Positions 52,222 to 60,571 of a stretch of DNA of 64,000 nt are shown here, one piece after another. The position numbers and the translations under genes are program-made. Where the stretch lies: contig CALJDJ010000095.1 in NCBI GenBank assembly GCA_938023705.1, forward strand, positions 4,237 to 68,236, in the 5' to 3' direction. The notes beneath the pieces were generated by a model. It was not told the origin of the DNA. It made no database searches and was given only the letters and a program-made list of their open reading frames with translations. Source of the DNA: an uncultured Collinsella sp. GTDB lineage: Bacteria; Actinomycetota; Coriobacteriia; Coriobacteriales; Coriobacteriaceae. How positions within the stretch are numbered: position 1 is the stretch's first letter; each line of letters opens with the position of its first letter.

Positions 52222-52294
52222 GCAGGTTTTTCTCACCGCATGAAAGGAACTTGCGATTCTTACGAGTTTTTCTCACGTCATGGCAAGAACTTGC
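52222..52294. repeat. 73-bp double-hairpin repeat, copy 2
   Basis: This copy has the same two-hairpin layout and length as 48583-48655: a GCAGG/AACTTGC hairpin, then an ACGAG/AACTTGC hairpin, both with TCTCAC in the stem. It follows the stop of the 50048 gene by 26 bases. Confidence 0.85.
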
Positions 52295-52313
52295 ATAGCC
52301 ATCCTGAGATCAT

Positions 52314-52420
52314 TTGCCGCTGGACTCAGGCGATACTATAACCTAGCGTCAGCCACGAGCCGGCGCTAGGTCATGACCGGCTCAGGTATCTGAGGGGCTT
52401 CCTACCTATGCGACAAAACT
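52314..52420 (+). other. Possible promoter and structured leader or small RNA
   Basis: TTGCCG (52314) and TATAAC (52337) are 17 bases apart. Just after them CCTAGCG can pair with CGCTAGG, and the overlapping GAGCCGG can pair with CCGGCTC, so the two stems exclude each other. No gene follows on the plus strand. It fills most of the gap 52295-52568; no other feature is seen there. Confidence 0.3.
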
Positions 52421-52568
52421 CCAGCTGAAACAGCACCCATAACCTTAACCCAGGTTCGCATCGGCGAGACTCAAGTTCGATATACGACCATGCGCCGAGC
52501 CGATGTCATGGCACCTCTCCTGGAGCAGCAAAGTGAATCGTTTTTCAATATGCAATACCCGATTCGAC

Positions 52569-53135
52569 TTAGAATACCGAATCAAGCGCCGTATCCGCTT
52601 CGTTTGCTTTCCAATACACAAAACAATACTCCAGCGATCCGAAAAGACCAATTAAGCCAGCTAGCGCCGCCACTACAATCGCAAAGCTAGCTACCGTTAT
52701 TCCATGAGCATTAAACTCCGCACATAGTTTAGAAAAAATGTCACTGTAGAGATTGGCATAAAGAAATAACGCCGAAGCAACTTGAGCAGCAACATACCCA
52801 AGGGAACCGCTCGACCACCTAAAGCGTACCGGGGTCAGAACGGCCACCTTTTGCTGCTCGTCGCTTTTGCTCGCATTCAATTTCCAGGCACAACGATGCA
52901 GCGCGTAGCCTGCACACCAAAGAACGAAAATAGGCAACAGAGCGATTGAGGCGTATTCAACAAGCGAAGCCCAGCCAATATCGCTCGAAACTGGCAATTC
53001 TAACAAATGCGGCACTACGCGCTTATAGCCGAGCATTGTTGGAATGTTAAGCAGAAAACCAAGAATAACAACCCAGCTGAGCGCACGGCTGTCTCCAAGA
53101 TGATCTTTAATAAAATCCGCAATGGCATCAAGCAT
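52569..53135 (-). CDS. Four-helix membrane protein
   Basis: This 188-aa protein has four membrane helices: ALSWVVILGFLLNIPTMLGY, ASIALLPIFVLWCAGYAL, GYVAAQVASALFLYANLY and VASFAIVVAALAGLIGLFG. No family is recognised. AGGAGG precedes the ATG. It stands alone in the island. Confidence 0.75.
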   Translation of the reverse strand: MLDAIADFIKDHLGDSRALSWVVILGFLLNIPTMLGYKRVVPHLLELPVSSDIGWASLVEYASIALLPIFVLWCAGYALHRCAWKLNASKSDEQQKVAVLTPVRFRWSSGSLGYVAAQVASALFLYANLYSDIFSKLCAEFNAHGITVASFAIVVAALAGLIGLFGSLEYCFVYWKANEADTALDSVF

Positions 53136-53509
53136 ATAAATCCTCCTACAATACCTGAGAATGCAAATTGGTTAAACGGCAACATTGTCGTAGGCATTTT
53201 TCCCATGAATCATGTTTCCATGAACGAGGCCGTCGATAATCCAGATTTCATTTTTTGCCTCCGAACAATGAATCCAGACGAGGCACAACGATTATTCGCC
53301 AATCGAGCGACGCTGAATATCGCGTTCCAGCATCACTAATGATTGCACGGAGCACCGAGCACAGACGGAAACGTAGGCGTCCATTTACTGGCGGCTGCTG
53401 TCTTCAAGCTGTATACCTGCTTGACCCATATCGTCTTAAAGCGTGATCAAGCGATCGAGCCTTGCAACCTCAAGCGTTATGTTAATGCCGCTTTTTAGTT
53501 ATCTCAAAC

Positions 53510-53915
53510 AACGACACGCTCGCTCTGGACAATCCTCAGACATCTCGAAGCCAGCAATCGCCCAATCGGCCTCTTCAAGAGGTACTACCTAGACGAAGCG
53601 AGAATCACTGAACTTGCGACTTGCATATACGTCGGATACGGCAAGGATGCAGTACTCCAGGGGGTCGCCAGAATCAGCAAAACCCATCTCGCCCACGCAC
53701 CCACGAAGATGGCATGTGCAAGAGGAGTCAGACGCATCGCGGGAATCGGGCGACGAGACAGCACTAGATTGTTAATGCCCCTGTCATTTGGAGCAGACCT
53801 CGATGACAAGGCAACCGATGCAACTTTGGCATCGAGGTCAATTTACAGATTCCACTTTGCAGCAAATCTACCCCAAGACCCCCCTCCGCCGCAAAGATTT
53901 CTATACGAATCGTGA
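53510..53915 (+). pseudogene. Possible remnant of a coding region
   Basis: A frame with no start of its own stays open for about 135 codons and reads like protein: LWTILRHLEASNRPIGLFKR, then YYLDEARITELATCIYVGYG. No ribosome site or start codon fits the first half. It may be a gene fragment. The remaining 850-base gap (53136-53988) shows nothing else that I can support. Confidence 0.3.
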
Positions 53916-53988
53916 TGTTTTCGAATGTTCCAAATTGCTCCACAGCGCCCAGAATAACGCTGTCGCAAAATCAATATGAAGCGCTACA

Positions 53989-55275
53989 TCATTCATCACA
54001 ATTAAGCGTCTGCACACTGATCGGTTCAACGACTTCCATCTCATCATCTATCTGAATACAGCCCAGGGAAGCGAGGACGCATCTTCCAACATGGTAGCCG
54101 AGATTTACCGGCACCGCGTTTCCGATCTGCCTATACCGTGCGGACATATTGCCGCAAAATTCCCAATCATCTGGGAACGTTTGAATCCTGGCATATTCTC
54201 GAATATTTAAGGGTCTTGTCTCTTCTGGATGACACCTCTCCGTTTGCTTTTGAGCCGGTGCGCAAGTCAAGGTTAGACACGGCTGATCCCAAGACATCCT
54301 TCTTGCCATTCCGGTGCGGCCTCCGGATAGGTAATAAGACCCCCCCATATATTCGCGCTGAATATCCTCGGGTAAATCTCTCCAATTGCCGCCCTCGGGG
54401 ACGAGCTCCATTATCTCTTTCTTTCTTGCTGGATACTGTTGACCGTCGGATTTCGGGCAATTAGCCAACGCCTGCCTAAGCGAAATGAAGTAATCTCTCT
54501 CTCTTGGAAATACAATCGGTAAATCTAAGTCTTTTCTAACAGCAAACAGGATTAATCTCTCGCGCTTTTGCGGCACATCAAGGTATTGAGCCCTGAGAAC
54601 TCTGTAATTTACCTTGTAACCAAGTTCATCCAGCGTGTTCAGCATAGTTGTTAGAGTCCTGCCCTTGTCATGCCTAACAAGACCCCTAACATTCTCGCCA
54701 ATAGCAATCTTCGGACGAATATCCTTTATCGCTCTAGCAAATTCGAAGAAGAGCGTGCCACGCGTATCCTCAAAGCCGCGACTTTTACCCGCATAACTAA
54801 ATGCCTGGCACGGAAAACCGGCCTGTATTACCGTCGCCTTTCCCGCATACTCTTTAAAATCCAGATTATGGACATCGCCCGGAACAATGTTCCAGTTGAG
54901 GCCGTGCGTTTCATTGTTGGCCTGAAGCGTCGCAACCGCATCCCCGTCAAACTCGTTTAACAAGATATGAGGGATTCCCGCATTGTGAAATCCCAGCGCA
55001 GTTCCACCCGCACCCGCAAATAAATCTACGCACGCAGCTTTTTCATAGGACGCATTTGACTTCAGCACCTGATATGATGTGTCGTCCTCGCCGCCCGATA
55101 GCTTGTTTTGCAAACGCTTTATTTCATCGATGTTGAACAGTCGCCTATTGTTTTTATCTCTCATCGCCTTAATCAAGCCAAGCTTGTTCCAGCGCCGAAT
55201 AGTATCAGCCGAAACACCGAGGGCTGTCGATGCGGCGGTCACGCTTACAAAGTTATCGTTATGCAACAAACTCAC
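53989..55275 (-). CDS. DNA (cytosine-5) methyltransferase with N-terminal MerR-type HTH
   Basis: This protein of about 428 aa has an N-terminal MerR/excisionase-like helix-turn-helix (SVTAASTALGVSADTIRRWN, then NNRRLFNIDEIKRL) fused to a full C5 methyltransferase. The methyltransferase has FAGAGGTALGF (motif I), FPCQAFS with catalytic Cys156 (IV), GENVRG (VI), KRERLILFAVR (VIII) and RQIGNAVPVNLG (X). It protects DNA against the two endonucleases encoded upstream, and the HTH suggests self-regulation at the palindrome directly before it. The start is unsure: GTG 55275 or a TTG three codons later fits AGAGGTGA. The gene is more AT-rich than the core genome. Confidence 0.92.
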   Translation of the reverse strand: MSLLHNDNFVSVTAASTALGVSADTIRRWNKLGLIKAMRDKNNRRLFNIDEIKRLQNKLSGGEDDTSYQVLKSNASYEKAACVDLFAGAGGTALGFHNAGIPHILLNEFDGDAVATLQANNETHGLNWNIVPGDVHNLDFKEYAGKATVIQAGFPCQAFSYAGKSRGFEDTRGTLFFEFARAIKDIRPKIAIGENVRGLVRHDKGRTLTTMLNTLDELGYKVNYRVLRAQYLDVPQKRERLILFAVRKDLDLPIVFPRERDYFISLRQALANCPKSDGQQYPARKKEIMELVPEGGNWRDLPEDIQREYMGGSYYLSGGRTGMARRMSWDQPCLTLTCAPAQKQTERCHPEETRPLNIREYARIQTFPDDWEFCGNMSARYRQIGNAVPVNLGYHVGRCVLASLGCIQIDDEMEVVEPISVQTLNCDE

Positions 55276-55323
55276 CTCTATAATAAATAACCCTTACCTA
55301 TGCAAAGGTTATTTATTATAGAG
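55276..55323. promoter_or_regulatory. Perfect 17-base palindrome before the HTH-methyltransferase gene
   Basis: CTCTATAATAAATAACC (55276-55292) and its exact complement (55307-55323) flank 14 bases. Each arm carries TATAAT, so both strands hold a -10 box. On the minus strand the box at the outer arm could drive the methyltransferase, with the start codon immediately beyond the inner arm. It could be the operator of the fused HTH, an mRNA hairpin covering the start, or both. Confidence 0.75.
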
Positions 55324-55339
55324 GGCTGAACGGACAATT

Positions 55340-56083
55340 TTAGAACTGACGAGAACTTCCCTCAGAAGACAAGATTTCAGGATGCTTTGAAATATCTTCC
55401 GCTAATTGAGCGACGACTTCATCCAGCAAATCAGACTCTTTATAGTCCTTGGCACACTCTGAAAACACACCGATGAGATCAGAATAGAAAGTCTCATCAC
55501 CAGTTAAGCTGAACCAGAATTCCTGCCCCGCCAGGATGGGATAATCTTCCTCGATCTTTTTGTAATTGTTGCTAATATCCGTATGGCTGCCATATAAAAC
55601 GCCAACGCAACAGTCAGTCATTGGATTCAGATCGGTTATGTGATTAGTCCTCGCAAGGTTTTTCAGGCTGCCGAAGTGTCCCTTAATAGTATCAACGTCA
55701 TCATTATTGATCGTCTGTGGCCCGGCCTTTAGCTGACAGTATTTCTTTCTTCCGTCCTGGGTGCTTTTAAACTCAATATCAATTCCAGATGTTGTGGAAC
55801 CATAGCTGTAGAGAACATCACTACAAAAGGCCTGGATTTTATTCCCAAACGTTGTTGAAATCGATGTACCCAATACTCTTGGATATATCAAGGCCTTTGC
55901 CAGGCTCTCAGGAGATTCATCGCCGAAAGCAAAAGCAGCCAGGTAGTGAACAGTAAACGGATTCACCTTAAAGTGCTTTAACTTGACGCACTTTCTCGTG
56001 TTTGCAGCATGGCTGTCAGCAATCGATTTTCTAAAAAAATCCCTCGCATCAGAAAGAAGCTTGTCTCGGTCAGCGCCGTTCAT
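55340..56083 (-). CDS. Type II restriction endonuclease (PmeII-like, tentative)
   Basis: This 247-aa protein has a PD-(D/E)xK-type core: GIDIEFKSTQDGRKKYCQLK with Asp102 and Gln117-x-Lys119, then GPQTINNDD. The family name rests on my recollection of PmeII-type endonucleases and is tentative; the nuclease core and its position before the methyltransferase are firm. The ATG has GGAGG upstream. Its stop is 17 bases before the palindrome. Base composition is AT-rich. Confidence 0.75.
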   Translation of the reverse strand: MNGADRDKLLSDARDFFRKSIADSHAANTRKCVKLKHFKVNPFTVHYLAAFAFGDESPESLAKALIYPRVLGTSISTTFGNKIQAFCSDVLYSYGSTTSGIDIEFKSTQDGRKKYCQLKAGPQTINNDDVDTIKGHFGSLKNLARTNHITDLNPMTDCCVGVLYGSHTDISNNYKKIEEDYPILAGQEFWFSLTGDETFYSDLIGVFSECAKDYKESDLLDEVVAQLAEDISKHPEILSSEGSSRQF

Positions 56084-56171
56084 TTTGCCTCCAAAGTTAA
56101 GATGGCCGCGTAGGCTCCCGCTGCATCCACCTCATGTGCACAGATTATCTAGCCGAAAATTGATTATTGAT

Positions 56172-56894
56172 CTAGCGTGCCGGCGCACTTGGAAATACTT
56201 TCAGGAAAAGCTCTTCCATACCCTCGCAATCAACCACACTGGATATCGGCTCTCCCAAATCAACTCGGACGTCCTCAATCACTAAAGGCAGAGCTTTAAA
56301 CAACTGCAGCAGCGCATCGTCTCGACCAAAGGACATTGCATACCCCGTAACACCATCGCAGCATCGGACAATATCTCTCCCTTGCCGCCCGGAAGGAATC
56401 CATTGTCTATCGTAAGCTTCGGGCTTTTCCGGAATTACTTGAATAAGGTATGAAACAGCTCCGTTCATTCTGGCGGCATTATCCAACTCATCCCACATAA
56501 CCTTTTCATTTGAGGCCTTAATTGTGTTAAATCGATTCTTCACTTCAGCATACAAAGGCTTATTAAATTTTGGAGACTTCCATCCTTCTACGCTCTTCAG
56601 ATCCAGCACTCCACCATTTGAACCCAGCTCATTCCATATTTCAGATAAACCAAGGACACGCTGATGCCAAAGACCCACCGCATTTGATACCGTCTTGTTT
56701 TTCGAGCGCAGCATCTCAAAAGGCAACATGTCAGCAAGTTGCTCGCCACTCGTTCGAGCCTGGACAAGCATTGTAAAGGGATCGAGCGGTTGATCATCCT
56801 TCTTCTTCGAAACAGACAGATACATTTTCTTAGTAACTTCGAAAAGACCATCTTGATCAATCCAGCTCAATCCATAATCTCGACCCGACACCAT
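56172..56894 (-). CDS. Eco47II-like type II restriction endonuclease
   Basis: This protein of about 240 aa has the Eco47II-family arrangement: GLWHQRVLG, then VLDLKS with Asp98, then YAEVKNRFNTIKAS with Glu117-x-Lys119. Known Eco47II cuts GGNCC; specificity here is not proven. Starts at 56918 (ATG), 56894 (ATG) and 56891 (GTG, best spaced to AGAGGG) are all possible. It is the first gene of the locus and makes a second endonuclease next to one methyltransferase. Confidence 0.75.
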   Translation of the reverse strand: MVSGRDYGLSWIDQDGLFEVTKKMYLSVSKKKDDQPLDPFTMLVQARTSGEQLADMLPFEMLRSKNKTVSNAVGLWHQRVLGLSEIWNELGSNGGVLDLKSVEGWKSPKFNKPLYAEVKNRFNTIKASNEKVMWDELDNAARMNGAVSYLIQVIPEKPEAYDRQWIPSGRQGRDIVRCCDGVTGYAMSFGRDDALLQLFKALPLVIEDVRVDLGEPISSVVDCEGMEELFLKVFPSAPAR

Positions 56895-57108
56895 TTCCCT
56901 CTTTCTCTCTAGGTACATTCCGAGACATAAGCAAGCTCGAATCAAGCACGCTAAGTCACGCTTCGCGCCCACCCAAGAATGACAGCGTTTTCCTTGGATG
57001 CGTAGTCAGAACGCCTCGCTTGATGCAGCGACCTGTCGTCATTGATGAGATATCTACCCCTCCTCACGCTTTTAATACCTTCATCTCGTCCATCCAAGCC
57101 GCGCATCA

Positions 57109-57729
57109 TTACACCTCGCCCTCCCTGCAAGCAGGTTTTTCGCTGGGCGAAATCACCTCGTCCACCAAGCCCAGCTCTAGGGCGCGCTTGGCGTTGCACC
57201 AGCAGTCGCGCTCGGTGAGCTCATGGAACTCCTGCGCGCTCAGGTTGCCATGCTCGGCCAGCAGCTCGTCCAGCTCGGCGCGCATGGCCGCTGTATGCTG
57301 GGCCACAATCTCGATATCGGTCTGCTGCGCCATGCCTGTGCCGCCCATCAGTTGGTGGATGAGCACCTGCGTGTGGCGGTACACCTGGCGGTGGTCACCG
57401 CAGGCCAAAATCACCGCGGCCATCGAGGCCACGACGCCCTCGCCCACCGTGATCACGGGGCAGTCGAGCGACTGCATGGTGTCGATGAGCGCCAGCCCCG
57501 CCGTAACGCTGCCGCCCGGGCTGTTGATGATGAGGGTGATGGGCTCGGCCGCGCTTTGATGTTCCAGCACCAGCATGGACTTAATGAGGCCGTTGCAGGT
57601 TAGGTCGTTGACCTCGCCCTCCAGCAGCAGCACGCGACTGTTGAGCAGCTCGCTTGCCATATCTACGGCGGCAACGCGACCGTCCTTAGACTTCTTGATG
57701 ATGCTGGGTTCACGATACATAACGGACAT
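57109..57729 (-). CDS. ClpP-like serine protease subunit
   Basis: This 206-aa protein is a divergent ClpP. The triad is intact: Ser102 in VASMAAVILACG, His125 in VLIHQLMGGTG and Asp175 in TERDCWCNA. NSPGGSVTAGLALIDTM and the C-terminal AKRALELGLVDEV also fit. It differs from housekeeping ClpP in the Ser loop (GEGVVASM in place of GQAASM) and at several usually fixed sites. It is not next to a clpX gene; the closest unfoldase is the ClpX-like product at 43076. Assembly as a tetradecamer is assumed from the family. Confidence 0.92.
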   Translation of the reverse strand: MSVMYREPSIIKKSKDGRVAAVDMASELLNSRVLLLEGEVNDLTCNGLIKSMLVLEHQSAAEPITLIINSPGGSVTAGLALIDTMQSLDCPVITVGEGVVASMAAVILACGDHRQVYRHTQVLIHQLMGGTGMAQQTDIEIVAQHTAAMRAELDELLAEHGNLSAQEFHELTERDCWCNAKRALELGLVDEVISPSEKPACREGEV

Positions 57730-57843
57730 GGTAATTCCCTTCTAAACGGAATCGGTAAGGAGGCAAAACGGGGCCGCACGGTTTACGGCTAATGGAAGCC
57801 GTGCGGCCAAATAAGCAAGATGGAGCACGCGAAGCCGCAAGGA

Positions 57844-59328
57844 CTAATCCCTCAGCCACTTGGCCGCATTGGGATGATCACCGCAAAAATACTTCTTGGC
57901 ACGGAAGGGGCGCATGCCGGTCACTTTGACCAGACAATCGGCGCGCGGCATAAGCCCCACCTCGCCCGGGGTTATCACGCAACCGCGCACATCGACGGCA
58001 GTGCGCTCGGCGCCCACATAGTTGGTGCCCAAAACCGACTCGCCACACAGCTCGCTTATGTAGTTCTGCGTCGCGATGTTGCTGCCGCCGCCCATGTAGA
58101 CCAAGCTGTCGCAGTTATCGAGGATGGTATGAGCTGTGGTTTCGCCATACACACCATCGAGCTGGCTCAACGACTGCGCGCACATCAAAAAGCTCATGCC
58201 ACGGCTGCGCACGGTCGCAATACTCCGCTCAAAATCGGGGATGCGGCCCACGTTGGGAAACTCATCCAGAATAAACTGCACGCGGCGCTGCAAATGCCCA
58301 CTAGGGCTGGCGTCGGCGCGGCGCTGGGCCAGGTTAAACAGCTGCTTAAGGGCAACGTTGGCAAGCCATGCATTGGTCGAGTCGTTGTCGCTCACCTTAA
58401 GATCGATTACGCGCTTGCCCTCGTCGATACGGTCAAGACGCATTCCATCTTTCTCATAGACGCGCATGAGCTGGGGAGTCTTAAGCCGCGAGATGGTCGC
58501 ATTGAGTGTGATCAGAATACTCTTAAGCGTCCTATCGGCTGCTCCGCGAAAATCGCGGTACTGCTCAACGCCATACAGGTCCGCGTTCGCCGACTCATAC
58601 CTGCCAAGAAATTCCTTGGACTCCACCTGCCCCACAAGGTAGTCCAACGGAAATCGGCCCTCGCCATCTCCCGTGACCTTGATGAGCGCGGCCAGCTTAA
58701 AGACGTTGTTCATCTTAAGGTAGCGGCGCGGAGCCGTGGGATCCCCACCCGGCGCAAATGTGCCGGCAAGGCACTCCAAAAGGAACAGGATTCCAATAAT
58801 CGCTCGGAGCAGCAGATCGCTCGCGTTGTCCCAAAACGGGTCGTTCCTAAAGCTGCGCCCATCAGGATCGACCCCCTCCATGATTGCCGCCACTGTGGTG
58901 GGGATATCCTTGACATCCATCACGTAACGCAGAGGGTCGTATCCGGCCGACCGCTCGGGATTAACAGTATCGAGAACCGTTACCTCGTAGCCGTCCTCTT
59001 CAAAGCCTTTCCCCGTACGGCGCAGCAGCTCACCCTTGGTGTCTGTGACCACATAACAGCATTCGTGGTGATTGAGCAGGTTGGGCAAAACGAAACTCGC
59101 CGTTTTGCCGCTGCCGGTTCCGCCAAAGACAAACACGTTGTTGGACACGCTCGTCTCCCAGTGCTTATCGCCCTCGTAAAAAGCAACCGTGGCACCGTGC
59201 GCCAAGATCACATCGCGCTGCTCATCGCCGGACGACAGCGCCTGCATTTCCTCCTTGGTCGCCCACTTCTTGGTTTGATACTCCGTTTGCTGCGCGGCCT
59301 CGTAGCCGTACATCTTGATGACTGACAT
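57844..59328 (-). CDS. VirD4/TraG-type conjugative coupling ATPase, soluble form
   Basis: This protein of 494 aa has Walker A GGTGSGKT (69-76), TKGELL after the first strand, the Walker B FILDEFPNVG near residue 325, RSRGMSFLMCAQSLSQL and the C-terminal PRADCLVKVTGMRPF of TraG-type ATPases. It lacks the two N-terminal membrane helices of classic VirD4. Coupling ATPases carry DNA-protein complexes to a secretion channel; no relaxase or channel genes are in the window, so this may be a remnant or a repurposed system. The ATG at 59328 has AAAGGGG upstream. Confidence 0.9.
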   Translation of the reverse strand: MSVIKMYGYEAAQQTEYQTKKWATKEEMQALSSGDEQRDVILAHGATVAFYEGDKHWETSVSNNVFVFGGTGSGKTASFVLPNLLNHHECCYVVTDTKGELLRRTGKGFEEDGYEVTVLDTVNPERSAGYDPLRYVMDVKDIPTTVAAIMEGVDPDGRSFRNDPFWDNASDLLLRAIIGILFLLECLAGTFAPGGDPTAPRRYLKMNNVFKLAALIKVTGDGEGRFPLDYLVGQVESKEFLGRYESANADLYGVEQYRDFRGAADRTLKSILITLNATISRLKTPQLMRVYEKDGMRLDRIDEGKRVIDLKVSDNDSTNAWLANVALKQLFNLAQRRADASPSGHLQRRVQFILDEFPNVGRIPDFERSIATVRSRGMSFLMCAQSLSQLDGVYGETTAHTILDNCDSLVYMGGGSNIATQNYISELCGESVLGTNYVGAERTAVDVRGCVITPGEVGLMPRADCLVKVTGMRPFRAKKYFCGDHPNAAKWLRD

Positions 59329-59366
59329 GTCACGGCCCCTTTCTTGTCGATAGTTCTGTTTAGTTG

Positions 59367-60284
59367 CTAGGAAATACGGTCGACGCTTACACCCTCCTTG
59401 GGGCTCGTCGTACACGGCAACTTGACCGCGCCGTCAATCAGACGCTCGGTTTGCGCCACATAGCTCTCGCGCGCCGCAATTGAGACTGATCCGTCGCGCA
59501 GGTACGCAAGCAATGCATTAATCATCAGCTTGTCGAGCAGGTCGTATCCCTTGGCCTGAGCGCAGTTGAGGAGATAGCGGTCCTGGAGCCCCCGTACCTT
59601 AGTTGCCAAATCGATTTCCATCTTTTCCTCCATGTAATAAAAGTTCTGCCGATTGTCCGAAAGTGCCTCATACGGGTATTTGACGCATAGCTCAAAGTTG
59701 AAACGCGGACTCGTATCGAACACGCGTTGCTGAATCACGCGGTAACGTTCGAAAAAAATGACGACATCGTCTTCGTCCGCCGTAAAGCCACGCGATCCGT
59801 CGCGATGCACGTGGTCGTAGGGCCTTTTGTGGTCGGTATGACGCACAAAGCGAGACGGAATATATCCACCTTTTTCGGACGAGTACTTCATACCTGTCGA
59901 AACCTGCTCAAACATGAGCACGCCGCTCGATTTAAAGCGCGGATTGCTTCCGTGCCGAAACAGGCTAATTAAGATGGCCATGCAGCGCATGCAGTTATCG
60001 CGCTGGGGAAAGTACAGCGACAGCAAAGCGAGCGCCGCCGCGGCCAAAAGCTCGCGAGCCTCGTGCACATCGTCTCGATACTGCTCGGGCACCAGCCCGG
60101 GAATATCGGGCGAGTGCTTTTCCAGCACGCCAACAAGTGCCTTAGCGAGGCGCTCAACGTTCTCTTCACCGCAGTACGGATACGGAAACGGCTTCTCTGC
60201 CTTCTCGTTCTTTGCGCACATACTACGGAGATCCTCGTCGAGTGTGTTGAGGAATGCCTCGTAGATGCTGTCTTCGCTCTTCAT
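59367..60284 (-). CDS. Unrecognised protein upstream of the TraG-type ATPase
   Basis: This 305-aa soluble protein has no recognised motif. It is mostly helical, with a His/Arg-rich stretch RHTDHKRPYDHVHRDGSRGF in the middle. It lies 38 bases before the ATPase gene in the same direction, so the two are probably cotranscribed and may work together. AGGAAGAA precedes the ATG. Confidence 0.8.
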   Translation of the reverse strand: MKSEDSIYEAFLNTLDEDLRSMCAKNEKAEKPFPYPYCGEENVERLAKALVGVLEKHSPDIPGLVPEQYRDDVHEARELLAAAALALLSLYFPQRDNCMRCMAILISLFRHGSNPRFKSSGVLMFEQVSTGMKYSSEKGGYIPSRFVRHTDHKRPYDHVHRDGSRGFTADEDDVVIFFERYRVIQQRVFDTSPRFNFELCVKYPYEALSDNRQNFYYMEEKMEIDLATKVRGLQDRYLLNCAQAKGYDLLDKLMINALLAYLRDGSVSIAARESYVAQTERLIDGAVKLPCTTSPKEGVSVDRIS

Positions 60285-60506
60285 GAATGCTTCTTCCTAT
60301 CCGGTTGCAGATGTTTGTCGGTAAGTTTGTTCTAAGTTTTAGAATGATTTGACGTGTGGGCCAGAAACGTCGCCTAGCCTGTGGTTTCGTAAGTAAAATT
60401 ACTCTGCTCGATAGCGCGATTTGCCTAAAGGCTGTCTAGCTGTGGCATCAAACAGTTGGTATTGAATTGGTTTGGATTGCTTCGAGGATAGCACAGTGTG
60501 CTGTTC

Positions 60507-60534
60507 TTGTCATTAGAAATTTTCGAAATATTCT
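60507..60534 (+). promoter_or_regulatory. Promoter with overlapping palindrome for the 60572 gene
   Basis: TTGTCA (60507-60512) and TATTCT (60529-60534) lie 16 bases apart. An imperfect palindrome of AGAA..TTTCGAAA..TTCT form covers 60515-60534, including the -10 box, and looks like a repressor site. The rest of the gap 60285-60571 shows nothing more. Confidence 0.5.
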
Positions 60535-60571
60535 GTTAACATATATCCCACTAAGAAGAAAGGGCATACGT

